64,000 nucleotides of DNA from Acidobacteriota bacterium (GTDB taxonomy: Bacteria > Acidobacteriota > Blastocatellia > Pyrinomonadales > Pyrinomonadaceae), in contig QHXI01000063.1 of the NCBI GenBank assembly GCA_003222895.1, positions 44,452 to 108,451 of the forward strand, given 5' to 3'. Shown here piece after piece: positions 20,496-34,329 of the stretch (within the stretch, counting starts at the first letter, position 1; the number at the start of each line of letters is the position of its first letter). The notes under the pieces were generated by a model, which was not told the DNA's origin, made no database searches, and worked only from the letters and a program-made list of their open reading frames with translations. The translations under genes were made by a program, and so were the position numbers.

Positions 20496-21506
20496 TCACT
20501 TCGGTGTCGCGCTCGGCTTCGCTCCCGTACTCGGCGTGGCCGATGGCGCCGGTTTCGCTGTAGCCTGTTCCGGCTTCGTCGTAGACAAAGACTTAATGTA
20601 GGCAACGACATCCAACAATTGCTCCTCGCTAATCTGCCCCTGGAATGAAGGCATGATTGGACCAAAGCCGGTGACGAGCTTCGCCTGCGGGTTCAAAATC
20701 GATTCCCGAATGTAGCCCTCATCCGCCGTCACGGACGAGTTGTTATTCAGCACGACTTTGCTGCCATAGACGCCCAGCAAAGCCGGGCCGCGGCCGCCTT
20801 CGGCATTCGCGCCGTGACACGAAATGCAACCCAGCGATTCAAAAAGATTTCGTCCGGCGGCCGCCGGCGATGTTTGCCCGGCGTTGCCGCTCAACCAGTT
20901 TTCATATTCAGTCGGCTCCATCACGACGACATAGCCGCGCATGCCCGAATGATTCATGCCGCAATACTCAGCGCAAAAAAAGTTGTAAGTCCCCGGCTTG
21001 GTCGCTTCGAACCATTCCGTCGTGTACTTGCCGGCCACGACGTCGGCCTTGATGCGAAACGCGGGCACGAAGACATCGTGAATCACGTCTTCAGTCGTCA
21101 TGATCAGCTTGACCTTGCGACCTACGGGAACGTGTAATTCGTTAATTTCGCGCTGCCCGGTAGCATGCTGAAACTTCCACATCCATTGTTTGCCGACCAC
21201 GTAGACTTCGATCGCGTTTTGCGCCGGTTTGTATTGCGCGAAATAAAGTTTCGCCCCCCACACAAAGAACGTGATCGCAATCAGCAGCGGAATCACCGAC
21301 CACAGCGTTTCCAGTTTGTGCGAGCCTTCGATTGGCCGCGGAATTTCAAACGGATTGCGGCGGCGATAACGAATGACGAAGAAGATAACGACGACGGAAA
21401 TCAGCAGCGTGAAGAAAATCGTCACGCCCCAAATGTAAAAGTACAAAGCGTCGACGTCGCCGGACAACGTCGAAGCACTTTCAGGAACAGGTAACCAGGA
21501 CTGCAT
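20496..21506 (-). CDS. ctaC: Cytochrome c oxidase subunit II with fused cytochrome c domain (caa3 type)
   Basis: CuA motif 'FFCAEYCGMNHSGMRG' and heme motif 'CISCHG'. Confidence 0.92.
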   Translation of the reverse strand: MQSWLPVPESASTLSGDVDALYFYIWGVTIFFTLLISVVVIFFVIRYRRRNPFEIPRPIEGSHKLETLWSVIPLLIAITFFVWGAKLYFAQYKPAQNAIEVYVVGKQWMWKFQHATGQREINELHVPVGRKVKLIMTTEDVIHDVFVPAFRIKADVVAGKYTTEWFEATKPGTYNFFCAEYCGMNHSGMRGYVVVMEPTEYENWLSGNAGQTSPAAAGRNLFESLGCISCHGANAEGGRGPALLGVYGSKVVLNNNSSVTADEGYIRESILNPQAKLVTGFGPIMPSFQGQISEEQLLDVVAYIKSLSTTKPEQATAKPAPSATPSTGAKPSATPK

Positions 21507-21660
21507 TTAATCAATCATTCCCGTAGGGACGTGATATTTATAGAAACCAATTGTCAACGTTCTTATAGCTCCGTAGGAGCGGCATTTACTGCTACCGCAA
21601 CATGTCGCTCCTACGGAGCTCGTGTTTTTGTGGCGCACTGTGGCTATAAATATTTTGCTC

Positions 21661-22791
21661 CTACGGAGCTGCATGCGTCTCTCTCAATCTCATAGATCTC
21701 GCGCTGCGCTTTCTCAGAATCAAAAGCAACCCAACGATCAAGATTATCGTAAGCACACCCGCTACTCGAATGACGTTCATAATCACCACGCCGTATTTTC
21801 CTGTTGACGGATCGTAGTGGTAGCAGTAGAGCATCAGGGCGTCGACCGGCGTTCCGATTTTGTTTGCGGAGGCTTCGACCAAAGCGAGCCGCACATCACG
21901 CGCCGGGTAGTCGATTCCGTAAAAGTAGCGCGCCAGTTTCCCCTCCGGCGTCGCGATCATGATGCCGCTGGCGTGCGCAAACTGCTTCGTTTGTTCGTCC
22001 CACGCGTAGCGAAAGCCAACTGCGTCCGCGAGCCGCTTGATGTTGGCGTCGTCTCCTGTCAGAAAATGCCAGCCCGCGTTGCCGCTCGGCCGGTTGTACC
22101 CGGCGATGTAAGTTGTCTTCTTTGCGGCTGCAATCGCCGGCGTGTCTTTGGTGTCAAAGCTGACGGTCACGACTTCAAAGTCTTCTCCGATATTGAACGA
22201 GTTTTGCCGAAACGATCCGAGCATCCCGTTCATCACCTGATTACAAAGCATCGGACAGGTGTAATAGACGAGCGCGATCACTACCGGCTTGCCTTTGAAA
22301 AATTGCCCAAGCCGAACTTCTTGACCTTGCTCATCTTTGAATACCGCATCCAGCGGAAGCTGATCATTAAGCTTCTGATCGATGCCGACTTTTTTCAGCA
22401 CCGGCGGCAGTCCGGCTGAGACCTGGCCGGGGTTACTGCCCCCGCCATACAAAGGCGAGTTTGGCTGCGGCACGCCGGGCTGAGCGAAGACCAGAAGGCA
22501 GTAGGCAGAAAGCAGGAGGCAGACGGCAACAGGCAGACGGATGAATATTCGCGCCCATCGTCCGCAAAGCGGACGCGTGAAAATAGCCCAGCACTTCAGT
22601 GCTGGGTTCGCGAGAGAGTTGATTCCGGAGCCCGTGAAACGGGCGACAGAAAATACACCGTCACACGAACCCTCTGTCGTCCGCTTCGCGGACTGGGATT
22701 CTAGTCTTGCCCTGCTCTCCCAGCGATAAATCGCTGGGCTATTTTCGTTCGTCCGCTGCGCGGACTGAGTTGTTTTTCGACTATGGTTCAC
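21661..22791 (-). CDS. SCO1/SenC family copper assembly protein; first ~85 residues of the ORF are repeat-derived, true start uncertain (~22545 or downstream)
   Basis: 'VIALVYYTCPMLCNQVMNG' (CPxxC) and the distal His region 'FAHASGIMIATPEGKLARYFYGIDYP'. Confidence 0.85.
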   Translation of the reverse strand: MNHSRKTTQSAQRTNENSPAIYRWESRARLESQSAKRTTEGSCDGVFSVARFTGSGINSLANPALKCWAIFTRPLCGRWARIFIRLPVAVCLLLSAYCLLVFAQPGVPQPNSPLYGGGSNPGQVSAGLPPVLKKVGIDQKLNDQLPLDAVFKDEQGQEVRLGQFFKGKPVVIALVYYTCPMLCNQVMNGMLGSFRQNSFNIGEDFEVVTVSFDTKDTPAIAAAKKTTYIAGYNRPSGNAGWHFLTGDDANIKRLADAVGFRYAWDEQTKQFAHASGIMIATPEGKLARYFYGIDYPARDVRLALVEASANKIGTPVDALMLYCYHYDPSTGKYGVVIMNVIRVAGVLTIILIVGLLLILRKRSARSMRLRETHAAP

Positions 22792-23326
22792 GTTTATCCG
22801 TCTGCTTACTGCTGTCTGCCGCCTGATTTCTCACCTTCAACTGCTTCAACGCTTCTTCCTTCGCTTGCTCGATCGGCATGCCGTATCGCTGGCCGTTCTG
22901 ATCGGCCGGGCCGTGCTCAAGCACATCGTTCCACTGCTCGCGCAAGACTTTAATTTCCCACAGAGGACCTTTCGGCGCGGGAGCTTTGTTCGTGATTTCG
23001 TTCGCCTCTATCGCGCGTTTTTCTTTGCCGGCTTGCGCGGCTTTATCCAGTTCCTCGGCAAAGCCGGGCGCGCTTTGCAAACGCGGTTCGGGCGGCAAGC
23101 GATCCTTTTCGCCCAGCGCCATCGGCGACCGCGGCGGCTCAACAGTTTGCGCCTGGAACATCCGAAAGACTCCCCAAACCAGGAAGAACGAAAACACCAT
23201 CAGCATCGCCAGCGCGGCGACAAATTTCGTGATCGCCGGAACATGAACGTCGCTCACTTCGTGCGTGACATCGATGTTCTTGATGTACGAAACGTCCGGG
23301 GTCTCGGTGACGTGCTTCTCTGCCAT
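22781..23326 (-). CDS. Single-TM hypothetical protein of the ACIII/oxidase cluster
   Basis: 181 aa; one TM 'FVAALAMLMVFSFFLVWGVFRMF'; collinear with act/cta genes. Confidence 0.55.
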   Translation of the reverse strand: MAEKHVTETPDVSYIKNIDVTHEVSDVHVPAITKFVAALAMLMVFSFFLVWGVFRMFQAQTVEPPRSPMALGEKDRLPPEPRLQSAPGFAEELDKAAQAGKEKRAIEANEITNKAPAPKGPLWEIKVLREQWNDVLEHGPADQNGQRYGMPIEQAKEEALKQLKVRNQAADSSKQTDKREP

Positions 23327-23338
23327 AAATCAAATCAT

Positions 23339-23400
23339 CGTTTAGAGGCGGCTACCGCCCGCCTGTTCGTTGTTGGCGGGCAGTAGCCCGCCTCTAAACG
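23339..23400. repeat. Long inverted repeat / hairpin between actF and downstream gene
   Basis: GTTTAGAGGCGGGCTA..-type arms: GTTTAGAGGCGGCTACCGCCCGCC .. GGCGGGCAGTAGCCCGCCTCTAAAC. Confidence 0.7.
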
Positions 23401-23401
23401 G

Positions 23402-24589
23402 TCAATGCTCATGCGCCGGCTGCAAAGCCTGCTCGATTTGTGGATCGTTAATCGGCATCAGTGATCGTTTCTGCAACTGCCACGCGAAAGTTGCGATCCA
23501 CAATCCGCCAATCCCAATCGGCGCGACCACGTCCATCCAACTTAAATGAAATCTTTCCGGATTGTATGCCGGCTCGATTAACCAAATTACGTCGAGCACC
23601 CGCATAATCAAGATCAGCAAGGCCAGCCTCGCCAATCGATCCGAGCTCTTCTTGGCGGCGCGCGACAGCAAAGTCAAAAATGGAAACGCGAATTGCAGAA
23701 TCACGATGCCCAAAGCAATTACTCCCCAGCCGCCATGTTTCCGCGCCACGTACCAGCTGGTTTCTTCCGGCAAGTTGCCCGACCAAATCAGCAGGTATTG
23801 CGAGAACGCAAAGTATGTCCACAGCATCACGAGGGTCAGCAACAGATTGCCCCAGTCATGAAAGTGCGATCGCTGCACCACGGCGTTCATAGGCTCGCGT
23901 CGCGAAAGCCAGGACATCGTCAGGATCGTCAGAGACAGCGCGCTCAAGCTCCACGAGGCCACGAAAATCAATCCGAAGATTGTCGACGTCCAGCCCGGCT
24001 CGAGCGACATGACCCAATCGATCGACGCGAACGTAATTGAGACGATCAGAAAAGCGAGTCCCGGCCCGCTAATCATCTGCATGCGCTTGCGAAAAGCCTT
24101 CTTATCGGTGCGATCCTGCTCGAGCGAAAGCCAATTCAGCAGCAAAGCCACCAGCGACCAGAACGCGAAATAAATCGCCGCGCGCGTCAGGAAGAATCCG
24201 GGACTCAGAAAGTGCGCTTTCTGCTGAAGAGCTGCCGTTTGATTCATGAACGCGCTGCTGGTCCATTTGGGAAAGATCTGCTTCAGACCAATGATGATCG
24301 GCACAAACAGAATCACCATCAGCGGCAGCGTCCGCGTGGCGGCCTCAAGCACGCGCCGAATAATCAATCCCCAAACGCCGCCGGTCAGATGCTGCAACAT
24401 CAAGAGCGCGAGGCTGCCCAGCGTAATACCGATCCAAAAAATGAAGCCTACCAGGTAAGCGTGAAAGAACTGCGTGCGATCGACGACCGCACCGATGAGC
24501 AGCAAAACGGTAAATATCACGCCCACGATCAGCGCGCGCATGCTGATGCTTTTTAGTTCTGCTGGTGGTATGTAGCCGAGTTGCATCAT
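23402..24589 (-). CDS. actF: Alternative complex III membrane subunit ActF
   Basis: 395 aa polytopic protein downstream of actE; length and position as in ACIII operons. Confidence 0.75.
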   Translation of the reverse strand: MMQLGYIPPAELKSISMRALIVGVIFTVLLLIGAVVDRTQFFHAYLVGFIFWIGITLGSLALLMLQHLTGGVWGLIIRRVLEAATRTLPLMVILFVPIIIGLKQIFPKWTSSAFMNQTAALQQKAHFLSPGFFLTRAAIYFAFWSLVALLLNWLSLEQDRTDKKAFRKRMQMISGPGLAFLIVSITFASIDWVMSLEPGWTSTIFGLIFVASWSLSALSLTILTMSWLSRREPMNAVVQRSHFHDWGNLLLTLVMLWTYFAFSQYLLIWSGNLPEETSWYVARKHGGWGVIALGIVILQFAFPFLTLLSRAAKKSSDRLARLALLILIMRVLDVIWLIEPAYNPERFHLSWMDVVAPIGIGGLWIATFAWQLQKRSLMPINDPQIEQALQPAHEH

Positions 24590-25322
<733 letters not shown>

Positions 25323-25336
<14 letters not shown>

Positions 25337-25871
25337 CGATAACTTCCCTCGGCTCCAGCCTTCTCAGAAACCGCACAGCTTCATCGTGATCGAACTTTGG
25401 ATCTTTCGATTCGATCACCAGAAAGAAACTATCGCGTGTCGCCAGCGCAAAATTCGGCGCGTTGAAAACCGGATGATATGGCTGCGGCAATTTATTCAGC
25501 GCTAACATTCCGAGCACGGCTGAAAACGCCGCTACCAAAACCGTGCATTCAAAAGTGATTGGAATAAACGCCGGCCAGCTATTGAATGGTTTGCCGCCCA
25601 CGTTGATCGGATAGTCGATCACTTCCATCCAGTACTGCATGAAAAATCCGCCCAGGCCGCCGATGATTCCTCCGATCAAAACGATTAGCGGAAGCGCCGT
25701 CCGGCGAAATCCGATCGCTTCCGACAACTCTTCGATCGGAAACGGCGAGTAGCCATTAATCTGTCGATAACCCGCTTCGTACGTCTCGCGCGCGGCGGCG
25801 ACCAGCGCGCTCGGATTATCGAACTGGGCCATTACGCCGTAGAGATGTGGGTGCGGTTTGCCCTTCATCAC
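25323..25871 (-). CDS. actD: Alternative complex III subunit ActD (DUF3341-like)
   Basis: 'YGVMAQFDNPSALVAAARETYEAGYRQINGYSPFPIEELSEAIG', two TM. Confidence 0.85.
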
Positions 25872-26161
25872 ATTTACCTCGTGGTCACGAGGTCAGTACC
25901 ACCTGCGTAAGCAGGTGGGTTAATGCGCAACTCGCTCTTGATTCCATCCGCTCACGCGGATGGTACTGACACCATCACTCTTCAACCTCTGCCTCAGGCA
26001 AAATAGTGCGCATTCATCACATTTACCTCGTGGTCACGAGGTCAGTACCACCTGCGTAAGCAGGTGGGTTAATGCGCAACTCGCTCTTGATTCCATCCGC
26101 TCACGCGGATGGTGCTGACTTCATCACTCTTCAACTTCCGCCTCAGGCAAAATAGTGCGCA
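25864..26161. repeat. 149-bp tandem duplication containing a palindromic GTCAGTACCACC element and the 3' end of actC
   Basis: Copies 25864-26012 and 26013-26161 differ at only a few positions; each has GTCAGTACCACCTGCGTAAGCAGGTGGG..CCATCCGCTCACGCGGATGGT(A/G)CTGAC and the ..CTCTTCAAC..CCTCAGGCAAAATAGTGCGCA tail. Confidence 0.9.
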
Positions 26162-27518
26162 TCTCGAAAATTGAAATCATCGGCAGAAAGCGGATGAACA
26201 GGAACAGCAACGCAAAGAAAAATCCGATCGTGCCGATGTACATCGCCCAATCCCACTGCGACGGTTTGTACATGCCCCATGACGAGGGCAGAAAATCTCG
26301 ATGCAGGCTGGTCACCACGATCACGAAACGCTCCAGCCACATGCCGATGCTTACGACCACTGAGATCAGCCACAGCCACATCAGATTCGCGCGAATCTTC
26401 TTAAACCACAGCAGTTGCGGCGTCAGGCCGTTACAGAAAATCAGCGCCCAGTAATAATGCCCGTACGGCCCATGCATGCGGTTCCAAATCATGAACCGCT
26501 CGTATTGATTGCCGCTGTACCAGCCGAAGAAGGCTTCGATCAGGTAGCCGTAAAAAACGATCAAGCCGGTCGCCAACATCACTTTCGCCATGTTGTTCAT
26601 ATGGCGCATCGTGATGAAGCTCTGGAGGCCGTAAATTTTTCTCAGCGGAATCGTCAGCAACAAAACCATCGCAAAGCCCGCATAGATCGCGCCGGCCACG
26701 AAGTAAGGCGGAAAGATCGTCGCGTGCCATCCGGGAATGATGCCGACTGCAAAGTCGAAGCTGACGATCGTGTGCACTGAAAGCACGAGCGGCGTCGCGA
26801 GTCCGGCGAGCAACAGGTACGCCGTCTCGTATCGATGCCAGTGCCTTGCCGATCCGCGCCAGCCCATCGCCAGCATGCCGTAAATCACGCGGAATGGTTT
26901 GCTGTTGGCGCGATCGCGAAGCGTCGCGAAATCGGGAATCAATCCAACGAACCAAAATAGCGCTGAGACGGTCGCATAGGTCGAGACCGCGAAAACGTCC
27001 CACATCAAAGGACTGCGGAACTGCGGCCAGATGCCCATCGTGTTTGGGTAAGGGAAGAGCCAGTACGCGAGCCACGGCCGCCCGAGGTGCATGATCGGAT
27101 ACAGGCCGGCTTGGGCCACGGCGAACAAAGTCATGGCTTCCGCAAATCTATTGATCGAGGTGCGCCACTTCTGTCGTAAGAGAAGCAGGATCGCCGAAAT
27201 CAGAGTTCCCGCGTGGCCGATTCCGATCCACCAGACGAAATTCAGAATATCCATTCCCCAACCGATGGGAATGTTCACGCCCCACTCGCCGATGCCGACG
27301 AACACCAGTTTGACGATCGCCAGCATCATCAACTGGAAGAGGGCAAACGAAACCGCGAAGCCGATGAACCAGCCGATCGGCGTCTTTCGTTTCAAGACGA
27401 TCGCGCTGATCTTGTCGGTGACTGAGCCGAACGTCAGCTCGGTCCCCACGACCGGATGCGTCGCGTGAACCGATGAATGAAGATCGTCGCGTTTCTCGTC
27501 CATAAAACCATTAGCCAC
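26124..27518 (-). CDS. actC: Alternative complex III NrfD-like quinol-binding subunit ActC
   Basis: 464 aa polytopic; 'GWGMDILNFVWWIGIGHAGTLISAILLLLRQKWR', 'GMWLERFVIVVTSLHRDFLPSSW'. Confidence 0.88.
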   Translation of the reverse strand: MANGFMDEKRDDLHSSVHATHPVVGTELTFGSVTDKISAIVLKRKTPIGWFIGFAVSFALFQLMMLAIVKLVFVGIGEWGVNIPIGWGMDILNFVWWIGIGHAGTLISAILLLLRQKWRTSINRFAEAMTLFAVAQAGLYPIMHLGRPWLAYWLFPYPNTMGIWPQFRSPLMWDVFAVSTYATVSALFWFVGLIPDFATLRDRANSKPFRVIYGMLAMGWRGSARHWHRYETAYLLLAGLATPLVLSVHTIVSFDFAVGIIPGWHATIFPPYFVAGAIYAGFAMVLLLTIPLRKIYGLQSFITMRHMNNMAKVMLATGLIVFYGYLIEAFFGWYSGNQYERFMIWNRMHGPYGHYYWALIFCNGLTPQLLWFKKIRANLMWLWLISVVVSIGMWLERFVIVVTSLHRDFLPSSWGMYKPSQWDWAMYIGTIGFFFALLFLFIRFLPMISIFEMRTILPEAEVEE

Positions 27519-27633
27519 AGATGGACACGGATAAGCACTGATAAGAATTAACGGCCCTTATCTGTGAAAATCCGTGTTTATCTGTGGCTAGTTTGTTCAT
27601 CTCTGCGCTCTTCTCCTGCCTATTGCCGTCTGC

Positions 27634-30859
<3,226 letters not shown>

Positions 30860-30996
30860 ATGTGCGGCTTTGCCGCCCGAGGTGCGGAAAGGCTTAGCCT
30901 TTCCGGCATCCCCAACAAATTTCTTAGCGAGGCTGCACCTCGCTTTGCGGGCAAAGATGCCCGCGAACCGCACGCAAGGATGCGTGCGCTCCTAAC

Positions 30997-31680
30997 TCAC
31001 CGGTGACAAGTCGAACAGCTCGTCATAACGCCCGTGCCGTTTTTTCCTCCGACTTGAATACGATATTCCTTAACTAACTTCTGTCCTTCTTCGATCTCTT
31101 GCTTCGAAGAATTTCGCTGACGCCATTCCATATCGAAAACTTTTTCTCTCGGCCGCACGAATTTCTCGGGCGCGCGATGGCATTCCAGGCACCACTCCAT
31201 CTGCAACGAATTCGTTTGCGAGACGACCGGCATCTGATCGACTCGGCCATGACAAGTCGAACAACCAACGCCCTTCGCGACGTGAATCGAATGATTGAAA
31301 TACGCGAAATCCGGCAAGTCGTGAACGCGAATCCATTGGAGCGGCTTGCCGGTCTTGAAACTTGCGCGCACCGGTTCGAGATAGGGACTGTCCGCCCAAA
31401 TTTGTTTGTGGCAATTCATACAGACTGCCGTCGCGGGTATTCCCGCTGATGCCGAAGTCTCGACCGTCGTATGACAGTAACGACAATCGATACCGTCATC
31501 GCCGACGTGATGCTTATGACTAAATTGAATTGGTTGTTGGCGTTCGATGTACGCGCCGGTGTTCCAACCCGATCGGGTGATCTCTGCCGCGACCCAAAGC
31601 GCGGCAAGCAAAATAAAGATCGCCCCGAAGATCGTGGCTCGCGCGAGGTAGTTGGTGCTGTGTCGGAAAATCTGTGGCAT
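30997..31680 (-). CDS. actA: Alternative complex III pentaheme cytochrome c ActA
   Basis: Five CxxCH motifs: CRYCH, CMNCH, CSTCH, CLECH, CSTCH; N-terminal TM. Confidence 0.9.
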   Translation of the reverse strand: MPQIFRHSTNYLARATIFGAIFILLAALWVAAEITRSGWNTGAYIERQQPIQFSHKHHVGDDGIDCRYCHTTVETSASAGIPATAVCMNCHKQIWADSPYLEPVRASFKTGKPLQWIRVHDLPDFAYFNHSIHVAKGVGCSTCHGRVDQMPVVSQTNSLQMEWCLECHRAPEKFVRPREKVFDMEWRQRNSSKQEIEEGQKLVKEYRIQVGGKNGTGVMTSCSTCHR

Positions 31681-31846
31681 CGCCGCAGATACAATCTGCT
31701 GACTCTAACAGGCGGACTTATCCACCGATGTTGCACGCAGGCGGGGGCACAGTCCACTAACGCTACTTCGAAAAAATTAACGAGTTATTGCTGAAGCACT
31801 TACTTTAGCGGCATGTGAAGATTTTTTCAAACGACGAAGCAATTAA

Positions 31847-32545
31847 ATGTTAGAGTGTCCGCGAATGTTCATTGGACATTACGCGGTGGGCCTGGCGTCA
31901 AAGAAATTTGCGCCACGCGCATCCATGGGTGCGTTGATAGCCGCCCCGATCCTGCTCGATCTCCTCTGGCCGATTTTTCTCTTAGTTGGCTGGGAACACG
32001 TCTCGATCGTTCCGAACAATAATCCATTTCTCAGGCTGCAATTCGATTCGTATCCGATCTCGCATGGCTTAGTAGCCGTCGTCGGTTGGGCGACGTTGTT
32101 CGCGTCAATCTATTTTGGATTCACGCGCTATCTTGCCGGCGCGATTGTGATTTGGATCGGCGTGGTCAGTCACTGGGTGTTGGATTTCATCGTGCACGTG
32201 GCGGATTTGCCGTTGATCGCGAATGGTCGCGTGTACGGCTTAGGACTTTGGAATCATCGCTGGTTGACAATCGCGATTGAGTTGGCGATGTTTGTGATTG
32301 CGATTTGGACTTATCAACGAGAGACGCGGGCGAGAGACAAGATTGGGCTGTATGCGTTTCTCGCGTTCGTCGCCTTCCTATTAGCCGCGTACGCGGGAGT
32401 TTTGTTCGGTCCGCCGCCGCCGAGCGTGAAGAAGCTCGCGATCTTCACGCTACTTACGTGGCTGATGATTCCGTGGGCCTGGTGGTTTGACGCGCATCGT
32501 GTCAGTACCGGGAGCGGTAACGATCGGATCAAAGAGTCTTCTTGA
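31847..32545 (+). CDS. Polytopic membrane protein (metal-dependent hydrolase/YdjM-like)
   Basis: 'MFIGHYAVGLASKKFAPRASMGALIAAPILLDLLWPIFLL', 'SHGLVAVVGWA'; C-terminal 'VSTGSGNDRIKESS' is repeat-derived. Confidence 0.65.
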   Translation: MLECPRMFIGHYAVGLASKKFAPRASMGALIAAPILLDLLWPIFLLVGWEHVSIVPNNNPFLRLQFDSYPISHGLVAVVGWATLFASIYFGFTRYLAGAIVIWIGVVSHWVLDFIVHVADLPLIANGRVYGLGLWNHRWLTIAIELAMFVIAIWTYQRETRARDKIGLYAFLAFVAFLLAAYAGVLFGPPPPSVKKLAIFTLLTWLMIPWAWWFDAHRVSTGSGNDRIKESS

Positions 32546-32586
32546 AGTCCCTTGATCCGGTCACTATCGTTCGCGGTGCTGACATT
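32499..32586. repeat. Palindromic REP/MITE-like element
   Basis: GTGTCAGTACCGGGAGCGGTAACGATCGGATCAA .. TTGATCCGGTCACTATCGTTCGCGGTGCTGACAT. Confidence 0.8.
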
Positions 32587-32590
32587 ATCT

Positions 32591-32863
32591 TCAAACGCGC
32601 CGGCGGCTGATCAAATTGATCAGCGCGACAAAAAGCGCTGCGCCAATAATCGACCACACGATTGGGAATCGCCATCCACCGACAGGCAACGCTAATATTT
32701 CTGGCAGACCAAGCTTGCCCGCCAGCCACGTTCCCAGCAGTGCTCCGATGAATCCCAACGCAATCGAAACCAGGCAGCCGCCGTGCGAATAGCCGCCAAT
32801 GGCCTGACCAATCGCCCCGCAAACTCCAGCGATTAGCAGCAGCAATAGAAATTGGATGATCAT
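32591..32863 (-). CDS. GlsB/YeaQ/YmgE family stress-response membrane protein
   Basis: 'GAIGQAIGGYSHGGCLVSIALGFIGALLGTWLAGKLGLP'. Confidence 0.8.
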   Translation of the reverse strand: MIIQFLLLLLIAGVCGAIGQAIGGYSHGGCLVSIALGFIGALLGTWLAGKLGLPEILALPVGGWRFPIVWSIIGAALFVALINLISRRRV

Positions 32864-33109
32864 GAACGTTCCTCCGTTACTGACCGTAGCGCTTGCTTTT
32901 TGGAATGACGTCGCGAGCCTTCCAGAAATTGCCGACGACTAACACTCTTCCACCATCGCGATTCGTATCGTATAATGTGAATCCGTTGGTCGACGGAATC
33001 TTCCCTTCGAACCTGAAAAATTTTTGCCCAACGATTGAGAAGCGGCCGCGTAATCCTGACAACGCTGTCCGCATATCACAAGTTCTGAAAATCTAGGAGT
33101 TAAAACCCA

Positions 33110-33499
33110 ATGTCGAAAGTTCTCTCAATAATCTTTCTTATTCTCGCTGCATTCACTTTCGCGTTTGCTCAAGAGCAAACCAGAAACAGCAACGATCCGC
33201 CCAGCCAGGGCATTGCGCCCAAGATGATTAATGGCGTCGGCCGCGCCGATGTTCGTGTTCGCGACGAGAATGGCAATCCTATCAAAGACGTCTACGTCAA
33301 ACTAGAATCGACGCGCACCGACGGCTATTTCTGCGAAAGCTGGGACAACACAAATGATCGAGGCCTGACCGTGTTGCCGCCGATTCACATGGGCAGTCTG
33401 AAACTGAAGATTAAAGCGAAGGGTTATCAAAGCCAGGAAATCGAAGTGCCGGCCGATCAGTTGGGAGATCCGGTGCGTGTGACTTTGAAGAAGAAGTGA
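33110..33499 (+). CDS. Secreted protein with carboxypeptidase-regulatory-like domain
   Basis: Signal peptide; 'ADVRVRDENGNPIKDVYVKLESTRTDG..KLKIKAKGYQSQEIEV'. Confidence 0.65.
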   Translation: MSKVLSIIFLILAAFTFAFAQEQTRNSNDPPSQGIAPKMINGVGRADVRVRDENGNPIKDVYVKLESTRTDGYFCESWDNTNDRGLTVLPPIHMGSLKLKIKAKGYQSQEIEVPADQLGDPVRVTLKKK

Positions 33500-34318
33500 C
33501 TAGACGCCTACCGGGTGCGCGTTTCTCTCTGGCGCGTAATACAAAATCCGATTGCAGTTGTCGCAGGTGATCACTTCATCCCCGCGGCGCACGTCGGCCA
33601 TGATCTGCGGACGCAGCGCCATGTAGCAGGCGGTGCAGGCGCCATTACGCGCCTCGGCCATCGCGACCCCGTCGCGTATGCGCGCCGCGATGCGTTTGTA
33701 CATCGCGCTGATAGCTTTGGGTAGTTCGTTCATCAAGCGTTCACGTTCGGCGCGAGCCATCTCGACCTGCTTTTGCTGTGTCTTGACCTGCTCGTCAAAA
33801 GCTTTGAAGCGCGCTTCCATGTCCGCGCGTAGCTTTTCAACTTCGGGCGCGCGTTCCTTCAACTGATTCTCGGCCGTCTCGGACGCTTCCATCTGTTCGA
33901 GCACCTGAGTCTCGAAAGCTGAAATCTGCTTGCGCGCGGCATCGGCTTCGCGAATCGCCGCCGTGTATTCGTCGGGCTTCTTGGCAGCCATCAAATTGCG
34001 ATCGGCACGCTCGGCGCGTTGTTTTTGATCGAAGATTTCTTTTTCCAGGCGGGCTCGTTCATGAAAGGCCGCATCGCGTTGCTCTTCAAGGCCACGAATT
34101 TCGAAGGCGCGCTGATCGAATTCTTTTTCGATCTCGGCGCGCCTCTCAGGGATGCTTTCAATTTCGGCCTGTAGTGTTCTTATATTCGTGTCTGCATTCT
34201 GCAAAGCTATTAATTGCGCTAACTCCGCTTTCACTCTTATCGACTCCTCGGATATTTGGGGTTGTGAATGATGGCATTCATGCGAATCAATAATCACACA
34301 GGAGTGGCAAGCGCGCAA
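33500..34318 (-). CDS. Coiled-coil protein with C-terminal C4 zinc ribbon
   Basis: Long coiled-coil; 'CTACYMALRPQIMADVRRGDEVITCDNCNRILYY'; start likely internal. Confidence 0.75.
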   Translation of the reverse strand: MRACHSCVIIDSHECHHSQPQISEESIRVKAELAQLIALQNADTNIRTLQAEIESIPERRAEIEKEFDQRAFEIRGLEEQRDAAFHERARLEKEIFDQKQRAERADRNLMAAKKPDEYTAAIREADAARKQISAFETQVLEQMEASETAENQLKERAPEVEKLRADMEARFKAFDEQVKTQQKQVEMARAERERLMNELPKAISAMYKRIAARIRDGVAMAEARNGACTACYMALRPQIMADVRRGDEVITCDNCNRILYYAPERNAHPVGV

Positions 34319-34329
34319 GGCGAGCCACG

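Noticed and set aside
25864-26161. Possible CRISPR array
   Set aside because: Only two 149-bp copies in direct tandem with no spacers; it is a duplication of a palindrome plus gene end
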